Positions 53,218 through 60,629 of a DNA stretch of 64,000 nucleotides are shown here, piece after piece (position 1 is the first letter of the stretch; each line of letters begins with the position of its first letter). The notes below the pieces were generated by a model. It worked only from the letters and a program-made list of their open reading frames with translations. It was not told where the DNA came from and made no database searches. The stretch is from positions 41,461 to 105,460 of the forward strand of contig CAZNYN010000002.1 of NCBI GenBank assembly GCA_964577295.1, given 5' to 3'. Both the position numbers and the translations under genes were made by a program. The stretch is from CAZNYN01 sp964577295 (GTDB lineage Bacteria > Synergistota > Synergistia > Synergistales > Synergistaceae).

Positions 53218-53796
53218 TTATTTATTATTTTGTGTTATCAAAAAATGTTCCGATTTCCAATCTTCTCTTACTGTCTCCAGCCATGAATCGTATACTCCGC
53301 TTTTAAAATCGGGGAATGTGTAAAAGAAATTCTCCCACTTTCCCTTTCTTCTGCACAATGTGACTTCTGCGAATATACCGTCTTTCAGATATATTCTATG
53401 AGCCTGTCCCTTTGTAGAGGCTAGCAAGAGCCTCGCTCCGTCAAGTGTGCCTGGATCAAGGTTCACCCGTCTCGAATCGCCTGTCTCCGCCTCTAAAGCT
53501 ATAGTAAGCCGCTTCCATTCGGGCAGTTTTGATAGCGGATACAAGCCAGGATATGAGAAAAAACACCTGTCTAATTCCGGTGCAATCTCCTCGTAGTAGT
53601 TGGTCCATATAAACGGATATACAGGGCTTATTCTCTCAGGTTCCCCCCACTCGGATGCAAGTAATTTTTTGACATTTTCAAAAACGTCAGCACCACACCT
53701 TGGGATTAGGAGCGCAAGAATTTTCTTTACGAGAGGGTCTCTAGGATGCCTGCCCTCACAATCTTTAAGGAGGTTATCGTTATTTTTTAACATCAA
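53218..53796 (-). CDS. DUF4416 family protein
   Basis: Conserved protein of unknown function, 192 residues from ATG 53796; the start overlaps the ftsY end by 17 bases and a longer frame is rejected. The DUF4416 markers are visible in order: KILALLIPRC, WTNYYEEIAPELDRCFFSY (about 70-90), VNLDPGTLDGARLLLASTKG in part (about 130-150), AHRIYLKDGIFAEVTL (about 153-168) and an aromatic end DSWLETVREDW. The family is found in Synergistota, deltaproteobacteria and others. No known activity. Confidence 0.83.
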   Translation of the reverse strand: MMLKNNDNLLKDCEGRHPRDPLVKKILALLIPRCGADVFENVKKLLASEWGEPERISPVYPFIWTNYYEEIAPELDRCFFSYPGLYPLSKLPEWKRLTIALEAETGDSRRVNLDPGTLDGARLLLASTKGQAHRIYLKDGIFAEVTLCRRKGKWENFFYTFPDFKSGVYDSWLETVREDWKSEHFLITQNNK

Positions 53797-54703
53797 GCAG
53801 TGTCTCGATAAATGTCCTTGGATTAAAGAGCTGCAAGTCGTCGACACCCTCGCCGAGCCCGACGTATCTTATGGGCATTTTTAATTTATCGGCAATGGCC
53901 AAAATAATGCCGCCTTTTGATGTGTTGTCGAATTTTGTCAGTATAACACCCGTTATAGGCATTACTTTGCTGAAGGTCTCGGCCTGCAGAAAGCCGTTCT
54001 GCCCCGTCACTGCGTCAAGCACAATGAGGACTTCGGCCGCACCTTCTGGGATTTCCCTCTTTACAACTCTGTTGACCTTTGACAGTTCTTCCATGAGGTT
54101 CGATTTTGTGTGCAGACGTCCTGCCGTATCGGCTATGATGACATCGTCGCCCGCAGCTTTGGCTGCCATAATGGCATCAAATACTACAGCGGCCGGATCC
54201 GAATCCTGACTTTGAGCGATAACCCTTACTCCTGTCTTAACACCCCATGCTTTAAGCTGCTCTATTGCCGCGGCTCTGAAGGTATCGGCTGCGGCCATTA
54301 TGACTTTTACACCGTTGTTTTTAAGCTGCGACGCAAGCTTTCCGGATGTAGTCGTCTTTCCGCTTCCGTTTACGCCTATCATTATCACAACGGCAGGTTT
54401 TTTTTCAAGGCGGAGAGGTTCGCCCATTCCCGGAATTGCTTCAAGCTGCTTTATCAGCAACTCGGAGAATGCTGTTTTCAGCTCCGAGACATTTGATATT
54501 CTCTTGTCTATAGATTCCTGACGTAATTTTTTTATCAGAGATTCCGCGGCATCAATCCCCACATCTCCCGCAATAAGCTGTTCTTCGAGATTATCCCAAA
54601 ACTCTTCCGTTATGGGTTCGTCAGAGAATAAATTTGATACGCTTTGTGTCCATTTATTTCCGGCATTCTTAAGTTTGTCGGCCAGATTTTTCCAAATTGC
54701 CAC
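53780..54703 (-). CDS. ftsY: Signal recognition particle receptor FtsY
   Basis: Membrane-bound GTPase receptor of SRP. GTG start after GGAGGGA. Short form of 307 residues without the long acidic A domain of E. coli. NG domain: GVNGSGKTTTSGKLA (G1, about 109-123), ADTFRAAAIEQLKAWG, DTAGRLHTKSNLMEEL (G3), TKFDNTSKGG (G4) and GEGVDDLQLFNP. Overlaps the DUF4416 gene downstream. Confidence 0.96.
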   Translation of the reverse strand: MAIWKNLADKLKNAGNKWTQSVSNLFSDEPITEEFWDNLEEQLIAGDVGIDAAESLIKKLRQESIDKRISNVSELKTAFSELLIKQLEAIPGMGEPLRLEKKPAVVIMIGVNGSGKTTTSGKLASQLKNNGVKVIMAAADTFRAAAIEQLKAWGVKTGVRVIAQSQDSDPAAVVFDAIMAAKAAGDDVIIADTAGRLHTKSNLMEELSKVNRVVKREIPEGAAEVLIVLDAVTGQNGFLQAETFSKVMPITGVILTKFDNTSKGGIILAIADKLKMPIRYVGLGEGVDDLQLFNPRTFIETLLDVKK

Positions 54704-54733
54704 GTTGTTCCCTCCTTGCGGTGATTTTTGTAA

Positions 54734-55993
54734 CTATTCGGGCTTTGATTCCGTGTTTTTTTTCGGACCGCGCGGTCTTCTATGCCTCGGTTTGTGCGGT
54801 TTCGGGGCAGCATCTCGAGCTTCCGGCGCGTTCTGTACCACTTTGCGTTCTTTGTTTATTTTTTCCTGTTCATTGTTATTGTCATTACGTTTTTCGCCGT
54901 TTGCGGCAGGTTTGCGCGGCCGCCTTTTCTTTTTCTTCGCCGCCCCGTCACCGGAAGAATGTTCGCCGCTCTCCTGCCTTGAGTTCTTTTTATCTGTAAT
55001 TACCTCTATTTCAGCCCTTTCGGAGAGAGGAACCAACGCATCAGACCTTGAGGAGAAGTCGGGGAATATGCCTCTGAGATCTCCGAGCGGAGCTTCCTTA
55101 ACATCTTCCTCAACAATCCAGTCTTTGCCCGACATTACAGTTTCCTTAAAAAGATCAAAATCCTTTATCGGAACTTTGACCTCACCCCTCCCGGGAACGA
55201 AACAGCGAACATTTTTGTTGTGTATTTCTATGCCTGCAACTATGACACTGCCGTTTGGTGTTTTAATTTTTGTTCCCGGGTTCGGCAGTCCTTCCCACAT
55301 TTCATGGTACACATTATGTTCAAAGCACATGCAGCACATGAGGCGTCCGCATATTCCCGATATTTTGGCTGGGTTGAGAGCAAGGTTCTGTTCTTTTACC
55401 ATTTTTATACAGATCGGCGCAAACTGGTTGAGCCAATAGCTGCAGCAGCACGGCTGTCCGCAAGGACCTACGCCCCTTATTATTTTGGCCTCATCTCTTA
55501 CTCCTATCTGTCTTAGCTCTATACGTGTTTTAAACTCTCTAGCAAGGTCACGCACATAAGCTCTGAAGTCGACTCTCTGTTCAGAGGAGAAGTAGAAAAA
55601 GAGCTTTCTCTTGTTCAGCAAAAATTCTACATCGATCAGCTTCATTTCTAGGTCGTGCGGCTTTAAAAGTTCTTTGGCGCTCTTCAGGATTTCATTTTCT
55701 TCGATTCTATATTCTGCAGCAGAAGCAATATCCTCCTCCGACGCAAATGCGATAAAGTTCAAGTCCGTAACAACCGGCTCTGTATTCTTTGTCGCAGAAT
55801 CTCCGTGTTCCGAAGCGTTGCGAAGCTGTCTGTAAGATGTCTCCTGCTCCTCTGTCAATTCTCCGGCTACTACGGAGAGTTCCTCGCCTCTGTGGGATTC
55901 AACAACGACAGAATCACCTTTGTTAATTTGTCCGTCATGTTCGATTATGCCCAAATATCTGGGCTTACCATATATTACTAAATATTTGCTCAC
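54734..55993 (-). CDS. ricT: PSP1/RicT (YaaT)-like protein with basic tail
   Basis: RicT family; in Bacillus the Ric complex carries Fe-S clusters and controls RNase Y activity. GTG 55993 follows AAGGAGGG and is preferred over a longer frame into holB. The PSP1 region contains the cysteine-rich GPCGQPCCCSYWL and CGRLMCCMCFEHNVYHEMW (about 195-240), the likely cluster ligands. After about residue 340 the protein ends in a long low-complexity K/R/P/N-rich tail of about 80 residues that looks able to bind nucleic acid. 419 residues. RicA and RicF are not in the window. Confidence 0.88.
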   Translation of the reverse strand: MSKYLVIYGKPRYLGIIEHDGQINKGDSVVVESHRGEELSVVAGELTEEQETSYRQLRNASEHGDSATKNTEPVVTDLNFIAFASEEDIASAAEYRIEENEILKSAKELLKPHDLEMKLIDVEFLLNKRKLFFYFSSEQRVDFRAYVRDLAREFKTRIELRQIGVRDEAKIIRGVGPCGQPCCCSYWLNQFAPICIKMVKEQNLALNPAKISGICGRLMCCMCFEHNVYHEMWEGLPNPGTKIKTPNGSVIVAGIEIHNKNVRCFVPGRGEVKVPIKDFDLFKETVMSGKDWIVEEDVKEAPLGDLRGIFPDFSSRSDALVPLSERAEIEVITDKKNSRQESGEHSSGDGAAKKKKRRPRKPAANGEKRNDNNNEQEKINKERKVVQNAPEARDAAPKPHKPRHRRPRGPKKNTESKPE

Positions 55994-56708
55994 AGGGAAT
56001 ACCCTCCTTGAGTACAGCCACCGCAACATCTTGAATCATGGAGACAGAGAGCCTTTTTTGTTCCATTATTCTTAGCATGGATTCAAGTTTTGCAGCCGTT
56101 CCGTAATCATTATTATCACTTAAAAATTTTATCCAGCTCTCTATTTCCAGATATACAAGTTCAGTACTGTTCTTTTTTGAATTTTCGATCCACACTGCCC
56201 ACTCTTCCGCAGATACGGGATGAGCACGCGGTTTTACCAGTTCTTCCGGCAAGTCTATGTGTATGGACCACACTCTGCTTTTTATCGTAGGGATAAGTTT
56301 ATCCTCTTCGGAGACAAAGAGGATTGCACCGTGCGCAGGCGGCTCTTCCGTAAGCTTTAAGAGGCTGTTGGAGGCTTCCGGCGAAAGCTTGTCCGCCGAC
56401 CACACTACTGCAAGCCGTTTATCGGAAGCGATCGGGTGCAGCCCGAGCTCCGCCTGGAGTACTCTGCACTCATCGATTGACGGAGCGGTCATATACTTTC
56501 CGGCATAAATCAGATCCGGATGTACTGAATCTTTCCATGTAGGATAGTCTCCAAGCCTGAGCCTGGCATAATTCATTACAAAAGTTTCCTGCACCGAGGA
56601 AGGAATGACAACAGCCATGGATTGAGGACAGCGTCCCGTCTCGGATGCAAGCACAATTTCGTTCCACCCTCTGGAGTTATTTAATAGATCCAACATATCT
56701 TCAGGCAA
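55965..56708 (-). CDS. holB: DNA polymerase III delta-prime-like subunit (short)
   Basis: Probable clamp-loader delta-prime. 247 residues, shorter than the usual ~320-330. The AAA+ part is recognisable from AVVWSADKLSPEASNSLLKLTEEPP (seen in pieces) and IPTIKSRVWSIH, but neither a Walker A P-loop nor the zinc-binding cysteine cluster is present in the N-terminal half. TTG start at 56708, or ATG at 56696. It lies between tmk and ricT, the standard tmk-holB-ricT context, which supports the name. Confidence 0.8.
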   Translation of the reverse strand: MPEDMLDLLNNSRGWNEIVLASETGRCPQSMAVVIPSSVQETFVMNYARLRLGDYPTWKDSVHPDLIYAGKYMTAPSIDECRVLQAELGLHPIASDKRLAVVWSADKLSPEASNSLLKLTEEPPAHGAILFVSEEDKLIPTIKSRVWSIHIDLPEELVKPRAHPVSAEEWAVWIENSKKNSTELVYLEIESWIKFLSDNNDYGTAAKLESMLRIMEQKRLSVSMIQDVAVAVLKEGIPCEQIFSNIW

Positions 56709-57315
56709 ACATAAGACCTCTCTTTGCCAGAGATTCGATCAGCAAAAGAAACACTTCTTCCTCATTCTTTGAGGAGCAATCGATAACAAGCCATCTGTTC
56801 GGTTCTTTTCGCGAGAGCTCTAAATATCCCTCTCTTATTTTGGACATAAAAATGCGTCCTTCCTGCTCGAATGAGTCCAGCTCCCCTCTTTTTGCGGTCC
56901 TGCAAACAGCGGTATCCACAGGAAGATCAAAGAGCACGGTACAGTCGGGGACGGGAAAACCTGACACACAGGCCAAAGACTCGATAATGCCGTAAGGAAG
57001 CCCTCGGCCCCATACCTGATATGCCAGAGTAGAGTCGTGATATCTTTCGCATATAACGCTGCCGCCCGCGTCCAAGGCCGGATTTATCACTGATGCTATG
57101 TGTTCTGCCCTGTCAAGCATAAAAAGGAACAGCTCACTCCAAGGGTGCTTTAAAGAACCGCTCAGCACCATATTTCTAAGGATATTTCCCCCGTCCCAGC
57201 CCCCGGGTTCTCTGGTAAGCAGGACAGGTTTATTATTTTCTTTTAACAGGTCTGCAAGCTTTTTTGCTTGAGTAGACTTGCCGCAGCCGTCTATGCCTTC
57301 AAAGGTTATGAACAT
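56701..57315 (-). CDS. tmk: Thymidylate kinase
   Basis: Phosphorylates dTMP to dTDP. P-loop FEGIDGCGKSTQAKKLAD (about 4-21), DR(A) motif FMLDRAEH, CERYHDSTLAYQVWGRG (about 90-106) with the dTMP-binding RY, and the LID region. 204 residues. Overlaps the holB start by 8 bases. Confidence 0.96.
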   Translation of the reverse strand: MFITFEGIDGCGKSTQAKKLADLLKENNKPVLLTREPGGWDGGNILRNMVLSGSLKHPWSELFLFMLDRAEHIASVINPALDAGGSVICERYHDSTLAYQVWGRGLPYGIIESLACVSGFPVPDCTVLFDLPVDTAVCRTAKRGELDSFEQEGRIFMSKIREGYLELSRKEPNRWLVIDCSSKNEEEVFLLLIESLAKRGLMFA

Positions 57316-57388
57316 ACTATCCCACCTTCACATCTGACTATCATAACACAAAACAGGCACTCTCCGGCATTAATATACTTTATTGTGA

Positions 57389-58303
57389 TTATATGTTCGC
57401 ATAGCCCCTCAGTTCTTCAAGTGAGGAAAAGCCGTATCTTTTAATTAGTTCGGGAAGACCTGCGCATATTTCCTCGCCAGCCTTTATATTGCGGAAAAAT
57501 GCCGTTCCTACTTCGACCGCCGAAGCTCCGGCCAGTATCATCGAGGCACAGTCCTCCGAAGTCGTCACGCCGCCGCAGCCAACTACAGGAATATTTACAG
57601 ACTTGCAGACCTGCCAAACCATACGAAGGGCAAGCGGAAATACTGCGGGGCCGGAAAGCCCTGCCACCACTCTCGCAAAAGCAGGCTTACCCACAGCCAT
57701 ATTCATTCCCATGCCAAGCCATGTATTGGCGCAGACTATGGCATCTGCACCCTCTGCCTCTATCGCTCTTGCGACTCCTGCAGGATCGGACGTCTGCGGC
57801 GTCATTTTGACCCACAGAGGCCCTTTCCACACCTTGCGCGCCGCAGCGACTGCTCTTGCGGCTCCCGAACATTCCATACCCCATGCCATTCCGTCTCCGT
57901 CTGCATTGGGACATGATATATTAAGCTCCGCAGTGGCAACCCCGCCTGCGTCCCGCAATATGGTGAGTGTTTCCGCTGTATCTTTTTCGCTTTCCATTAC
58001 AACGTTGGCTATCGCAGGAATCGGTGCAGAAGTCACCATTTTATGATATCTTTTCACAAAATCCTTTGCACCGACATTTTGCAGCCCTATACTGTTGAGC
58101 ACGCCCGACGGAGTTTCCCAAATTCTATGCCCAATGTTGCCTCTTCTCGGATTCAAACTTATGGCTTTTGTGCAGGCTGCACCAAGAAAGTCTACATTTT
58201 CGCCGTTCCAGAAATCCTCATCATAAGGCCATACGCCCGATGCCGGTATTACCGGTGTTTTCAGTGTAAGATCTCCTACTTTCACAGATAAATTAATGCT
58301 CAT
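57389..58303 (-). CDS. pyrD: Dihydroorotate dehydrogenase (NAD+) catalytic subunit PyrD (class 1B)
   Basis: Pyrimidine synthesis: oxidises dihydroorotate to orotate with FMN. PVIPASGVWPYDEDFW, KAISLNPRRGN and SIGLQNVGAKDF lead to the active-site loop ELNISCPNADGDG (about 127-139), whose cysteine is the class 1B catalytic base. 304 residues. Starts 11 bases inside pyrK, its electron-transfer partner, a standard class 1B pairing. Confidence 0.95.
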   Translation of the reverse strand: MSINLSVKVGDLTLKTPVIPASGVWPYDEDFWNGENVDFLGAACTKAISLNPRRGNIGHRIWETPSGVLNSIGLQNVGAKDFVKRYHKMVTSAPIPAIANVVMESEKDTAETLTILRDAGGVATAELNISCPNADGDGMAWGMECSGAARAVAAARKVWKGPLWVKMTPQTSDPAGVARAIEAEGADAIVCANTWLGMGMNMAVGKPAFARVVAGLSGPAVFPLALRMVWQVCKSVNIPVVGCGGVTTSEDCASMILAGASAVEVGTAFFRNIKAGEEICAGLPELIKRYGFSSLEELRGYANI

Positions 58304-59084
58304 CGCGTATCACCTCATCAGCTCTAAAAAGTGATTTATCCACGCAAATCCTCTTTAAGCCGTCTTTTGTATCAATCACACATCCCATACAGCCGCCGTA
58401 TCCGCACGCCATTCTGCTGTCAAGAGCAAAGTAAAGCTTGTCAAGCGACGCAGCGCAGTGATTTTCAAGAGCCTTTAAAAAGCCGGGAGGTCCGCATGCC
58501 CATATCTGCTCGTTTTCCTTAAGCTCCTTAGGAAGCACTTTGAACATTGAATCACCGTCACCAAAAGAACCGTCGTCAGTATATATTTTTGCATCCGGGA
58601 CGACAGACAAGATTTTCTCGGCAAATTTTTCATATCCGCGCCCCGGCATTCCTATGCTCAGCGATGCCGTTTTCTCGGGGCAGAGTTTCGCAAAGAGAAA
58701 TAAAATCCCGGCTCCCGCTCCTCCTCCGGCAAGATGAACAGGTTGCGTCTCTTCCGAAAAAGGAACTCCGAATGTGCCCCTAACCTGCACGGTATCCCCT
58801 TCTTGGAATTTTGTCATCATCTCTGTTCCGCGCCCCAGTATCATATAGCAGATTGAAATATACCCTTTTTCGTTGTCTATGTCCGCAACGGCAAATGGGC
58901 GCCCTAGCAGAGGGTCTGTCGTGGACGAAGGATATATCATAACAGCATGTCCGGGACGCACGGAGAATGCCAGCTCGGGACATTCGACCGTAAGCCAGAA
59001 TATTCTCTCCGAAAGTTTTTCCGTCTTTACAACTTTGCATCTATAATCTCTTATCTTGTTTTTTCCGCATGAACACTCTGACAT
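58293..59084 (-). CDS. pyrK: Dihydroorotate dehydrogenase electron-transfer subunit PyrK
   Basis: FAD and 2Fe-2S subunit that passes electrons from PyrD to NAD+. FAD site RPGHAVMIYPS and LLGRPFAVAD, NAD site AGGGAGAGILFLFAK-like (about 115-128), and the cluster ligands C227, C232, C235 and C247 in ACGYGGCMGCV and later. 263 residues. AGGAGG-like ATGGAGG precedes the ATG. First gene of the pyrK-to-glpX run; its promoter, probably in 59115-59155, is weak to read (TATAAA -10). Confidence 0.94.
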   Translation of the reverse strand: MSECSCGKNKIRDYRCKVVKTEKLSERIFWLTVECPELAFSVRPGHAVMIYPSSTTDPLLGRPFAVADIDNEKGYISICYMILGRGTEMMTKFQEGDTVQVRGTFGVPFSEETQPVHLAGGGAGAGILFLFAKLCPEKTASLSIGMPGRGYEKFAEKILSVVPDAKIYTDDGSFGDGDSMFKVLPKELKENEQIWACGPPGFLKALENHCAASLDKLYFALDSRMACGYGGCMGCVIDTKDGLKRICVDKSLFRADEVIRDEH

Positions 59085-59244
59085 AAGTATTCCTCCATTA
59101 CATAAATAGGTGCGCTCTGCTATATTTTATACTATTAGCTTCGGCAGTGAAAGAAGCATACCGCTTATCTGCGGCAAGTGTACCGTAACCTTATTTTGAG
59201 CTATAATATCAAACAAGTAATTGTGCTGACGCAGTAAAAAAGTT

Positions 59245-59274
59245 TTGTAGTATTATAACATTGTAATCGATAAT
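59245..59274 (+). promoter_or_regulatory. Candidate encapsulin-operon promoter with near-palindrome
   Basis: TTGTAG (59245-59250), 18 bases and GATAAT (59269-59274). Between them lies ATTATAACATTGTAAT (59252-59267), a 7-2-7 near-palindrome with one mismatched pair. Its place between -35 and -10 is that of a repressor operator, and a PerR/Fur-like regulator would suit an iron-storage operon; no exact known box is matched. Confidence 0.42.
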
Positions 59275-59310
59275 AATTTCAAATTAAACACAATCGAAAG
59301 GAGAATATTT

Positions 59311-59646
59311 ATGGCATACACAGAACCGTATGAAAAAATGGATTCAAAAACACTGGACATAACAAAGGCTATCACAAGCCTCCGTGAGGAACTCGAAGCA
59401 GTTGACTATTACAACCAGAGGGTTGCCACAGCGACAGACGAAGAACTTAAAAGAATAATGGCTCATAACAGAGACGAAGAAAAAGAACACGCAGCAATGC
59501 TTCTTGAGTGGGTTCGCCGCAATATGGACAACTGGGATAAAGAACTTCACGACTATATATTCTCAACAGCACCCCTTGGCGCACATGAGGCGGCAGGAGA
59601 AGCAGCTCCCTCCGCATCAAAAGACCTTGGCATCGGCAAGCTTTAA
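59311..59646 (+). CDS. Encapsulated ferritin-like protein (EncFtn)
   Basis: Cargo ferroxidase of an encapsulin nanocompartment: it oxidises Fe(II), and the shell stores the mineral. 111 residues with two helices. The motif runs EELEAVDYYNQR (26-37) to HNRDEEKEHAAMLLEWVRRN (52-71). By spacing, E27, E57 and H60 match the iron ligands E32, E62 and H65 of the Rhodospirillum rubrum protein. A flexible A/S/E-rich linker (89-103) ends in the targeting peptide DLGIGKL, which docks inside the shell. AAGGAG ribosome site. The encapsulin gene follows after 25 bases. Confidence 0.93.
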   Translation: MAYTEPYEKMDSKTLDITKAITSLREELEAVDYYNQRVATATDEELKRIMAHNRDEEKEHAAMLLEWVRRNMDNWDKELHDYIFSTAPLGAHEAAGEAAPSASKDLGIGKL

Positions 59647-59671
59647 CTCCACAGACTAGGAGGAACAAATT

Positions 59672-60472
59672 ATGGATATTCTTAAAAGATCACTGGCACC
59701 GATAGTTCCCGCAGCATGGGAAGAGATAGATTCACAGGCCGCAGGCGTACTTAAAGCCACATTGGCGGGACGTAAAGTTGTTGACGTGAAAGGCCCCATG
59801 GGATGGAACTATGACGCAGCATCCGAAGGCACACTTTCGCTTGTCGAAGAGTCCCCCATCGAAGGCGTAAACTACGGTATCCGCGAAGTATTGCCGCTTG
59901 TTGAAATACGCGTCCCCTTCACAATGCCCATGTGGGATCTTGATGACATCAGCCGCGGCTGCAAAATTGTCGACTTCGCACCTGTTCAGGAAGCCGCGCG
60001 CAAAGCCGCACTATTCGAAGACACAGCAGTATTTCAGGGACTTGAGGACGCAGGAATTCTCGGACTTGAACTTGAGGCTGACAATGAAGCTATAGAGATG
60101 CAGCTTGACGATGAATCAATTATAACTGCTATAGCAGAAGCGGCACAGACACTTGCGTCACGCAACGTAACAGGCCCATACGCCCTCGTATGCTCACTCC
60201 CGCTGTGGACAAAAATTCAGACATCGTCCAGAGTCTATCCTCTTAAAAAGAGACTGGAAGCCATTATCGGCAACAAAATCGTTCTCTCAAGCCAGTATGA
60301 GACATCAATGCTCGTTTCTCTGCGCGGCGGCGACAGCGAACTGATAATCGGACAGGACTTCTCCATAGGATATCAGTCACACACAAACACAGAAGTCAAC
60401 TTCTACATCACGGAGAGCTTCACATTCCGTACACTTGCTCCGGAATCAATAGTTCCTTTCAAACTCGTATAA
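59672..60472 (+). CDS. Encapsulin shell protein (type 1)
   Basis: HK97-fold capsid-like protein that self-assembles into a protein compartment about 24-32 nm wide. 266 residues. Family blocks: LKRSLAPIVPAAWEEIDSQA at the start, RKVVDVKGPMGWNYDA, REVLPLVEIRVPFTMPMWDLD (two blocks read separately), SRGCKIVDFAPVQEAARKAA, and the end ITESFTFRTLAPESIV. AGGAGG at the ribosome site. Cotranscribed with the EncFtn gene upstream and ended by a strong terminator. Confidence 0.95.
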   Translation: MDILKRSLAPIVPAAWEEIDSQAAGVLKATLAGRKVVDVKGPMGWNYDAASEGTLSLVEESPIEGVNYGIREVLPLVEIRVPFTMPMWDLDDISRGCKIVDFAPVQEAARKAALFEDTAVFQGLEDAGILGLELEADNEAIEMQLDDESIITAIAEAAQTLASRNVTGPYALVCSLPLWTKIQTSSRVYPLKKRLEAIIGNKIVLSSQYETSMLVSLRGGDSELIIGQDFSIGYQSHTNTEVNFYITESFTFRTLAPESIVPFKLV

Positions 60473-60492
60473 ACGTAGTTTTTCTGCAATGT

Positions 60493-60523
60493 AAAGAGGG
60501 CGGATAATTCCGCCCTCTTTTTT
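60493..60523 (+). terminator. Terminator after encapsulin
   Basis: AAAGAGGGCGG (60493-60503) and CCGCCCTCTTT (60510-60520) form an 11-bp stem, followed by TTTG. Ends the encapsulin operon. Confidence 0.9.
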
Positions 60524-60572
60524 GTTATCTCTCCATTGACACAATCCGAATCATCTTCGATGAAAAATACAC

Positions 60573-60602
60573 AGAGGCGCTTAGGATACAGCGCCTCTTT
60601 TA
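60573..60602. terminator. Hairpin between encapsulin and nhaC
   Basis: AGAGGCGCT (60573-60581) and AGCGCCTCT (60590-60598) are exact complements with an 8-base loop. A TTTTA run follows on the + strand; on the - strand it lies 28 bases after the end of the downstream nhaC gene, followed by GTGTATTTTT. It probably serves both directions. Confidence 0.7.
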
Positions 60603-60629
60603 TTCGTTTACGGCTTATAGTCGTTAATT

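Noticed and set aside
54612..55439. 275-codon open frame on the + strand
   Set aside because: Antisense to ricT; Phe/Leu/Arg-rich composition is what the complement of a Lys/Glu-rich gene yields.
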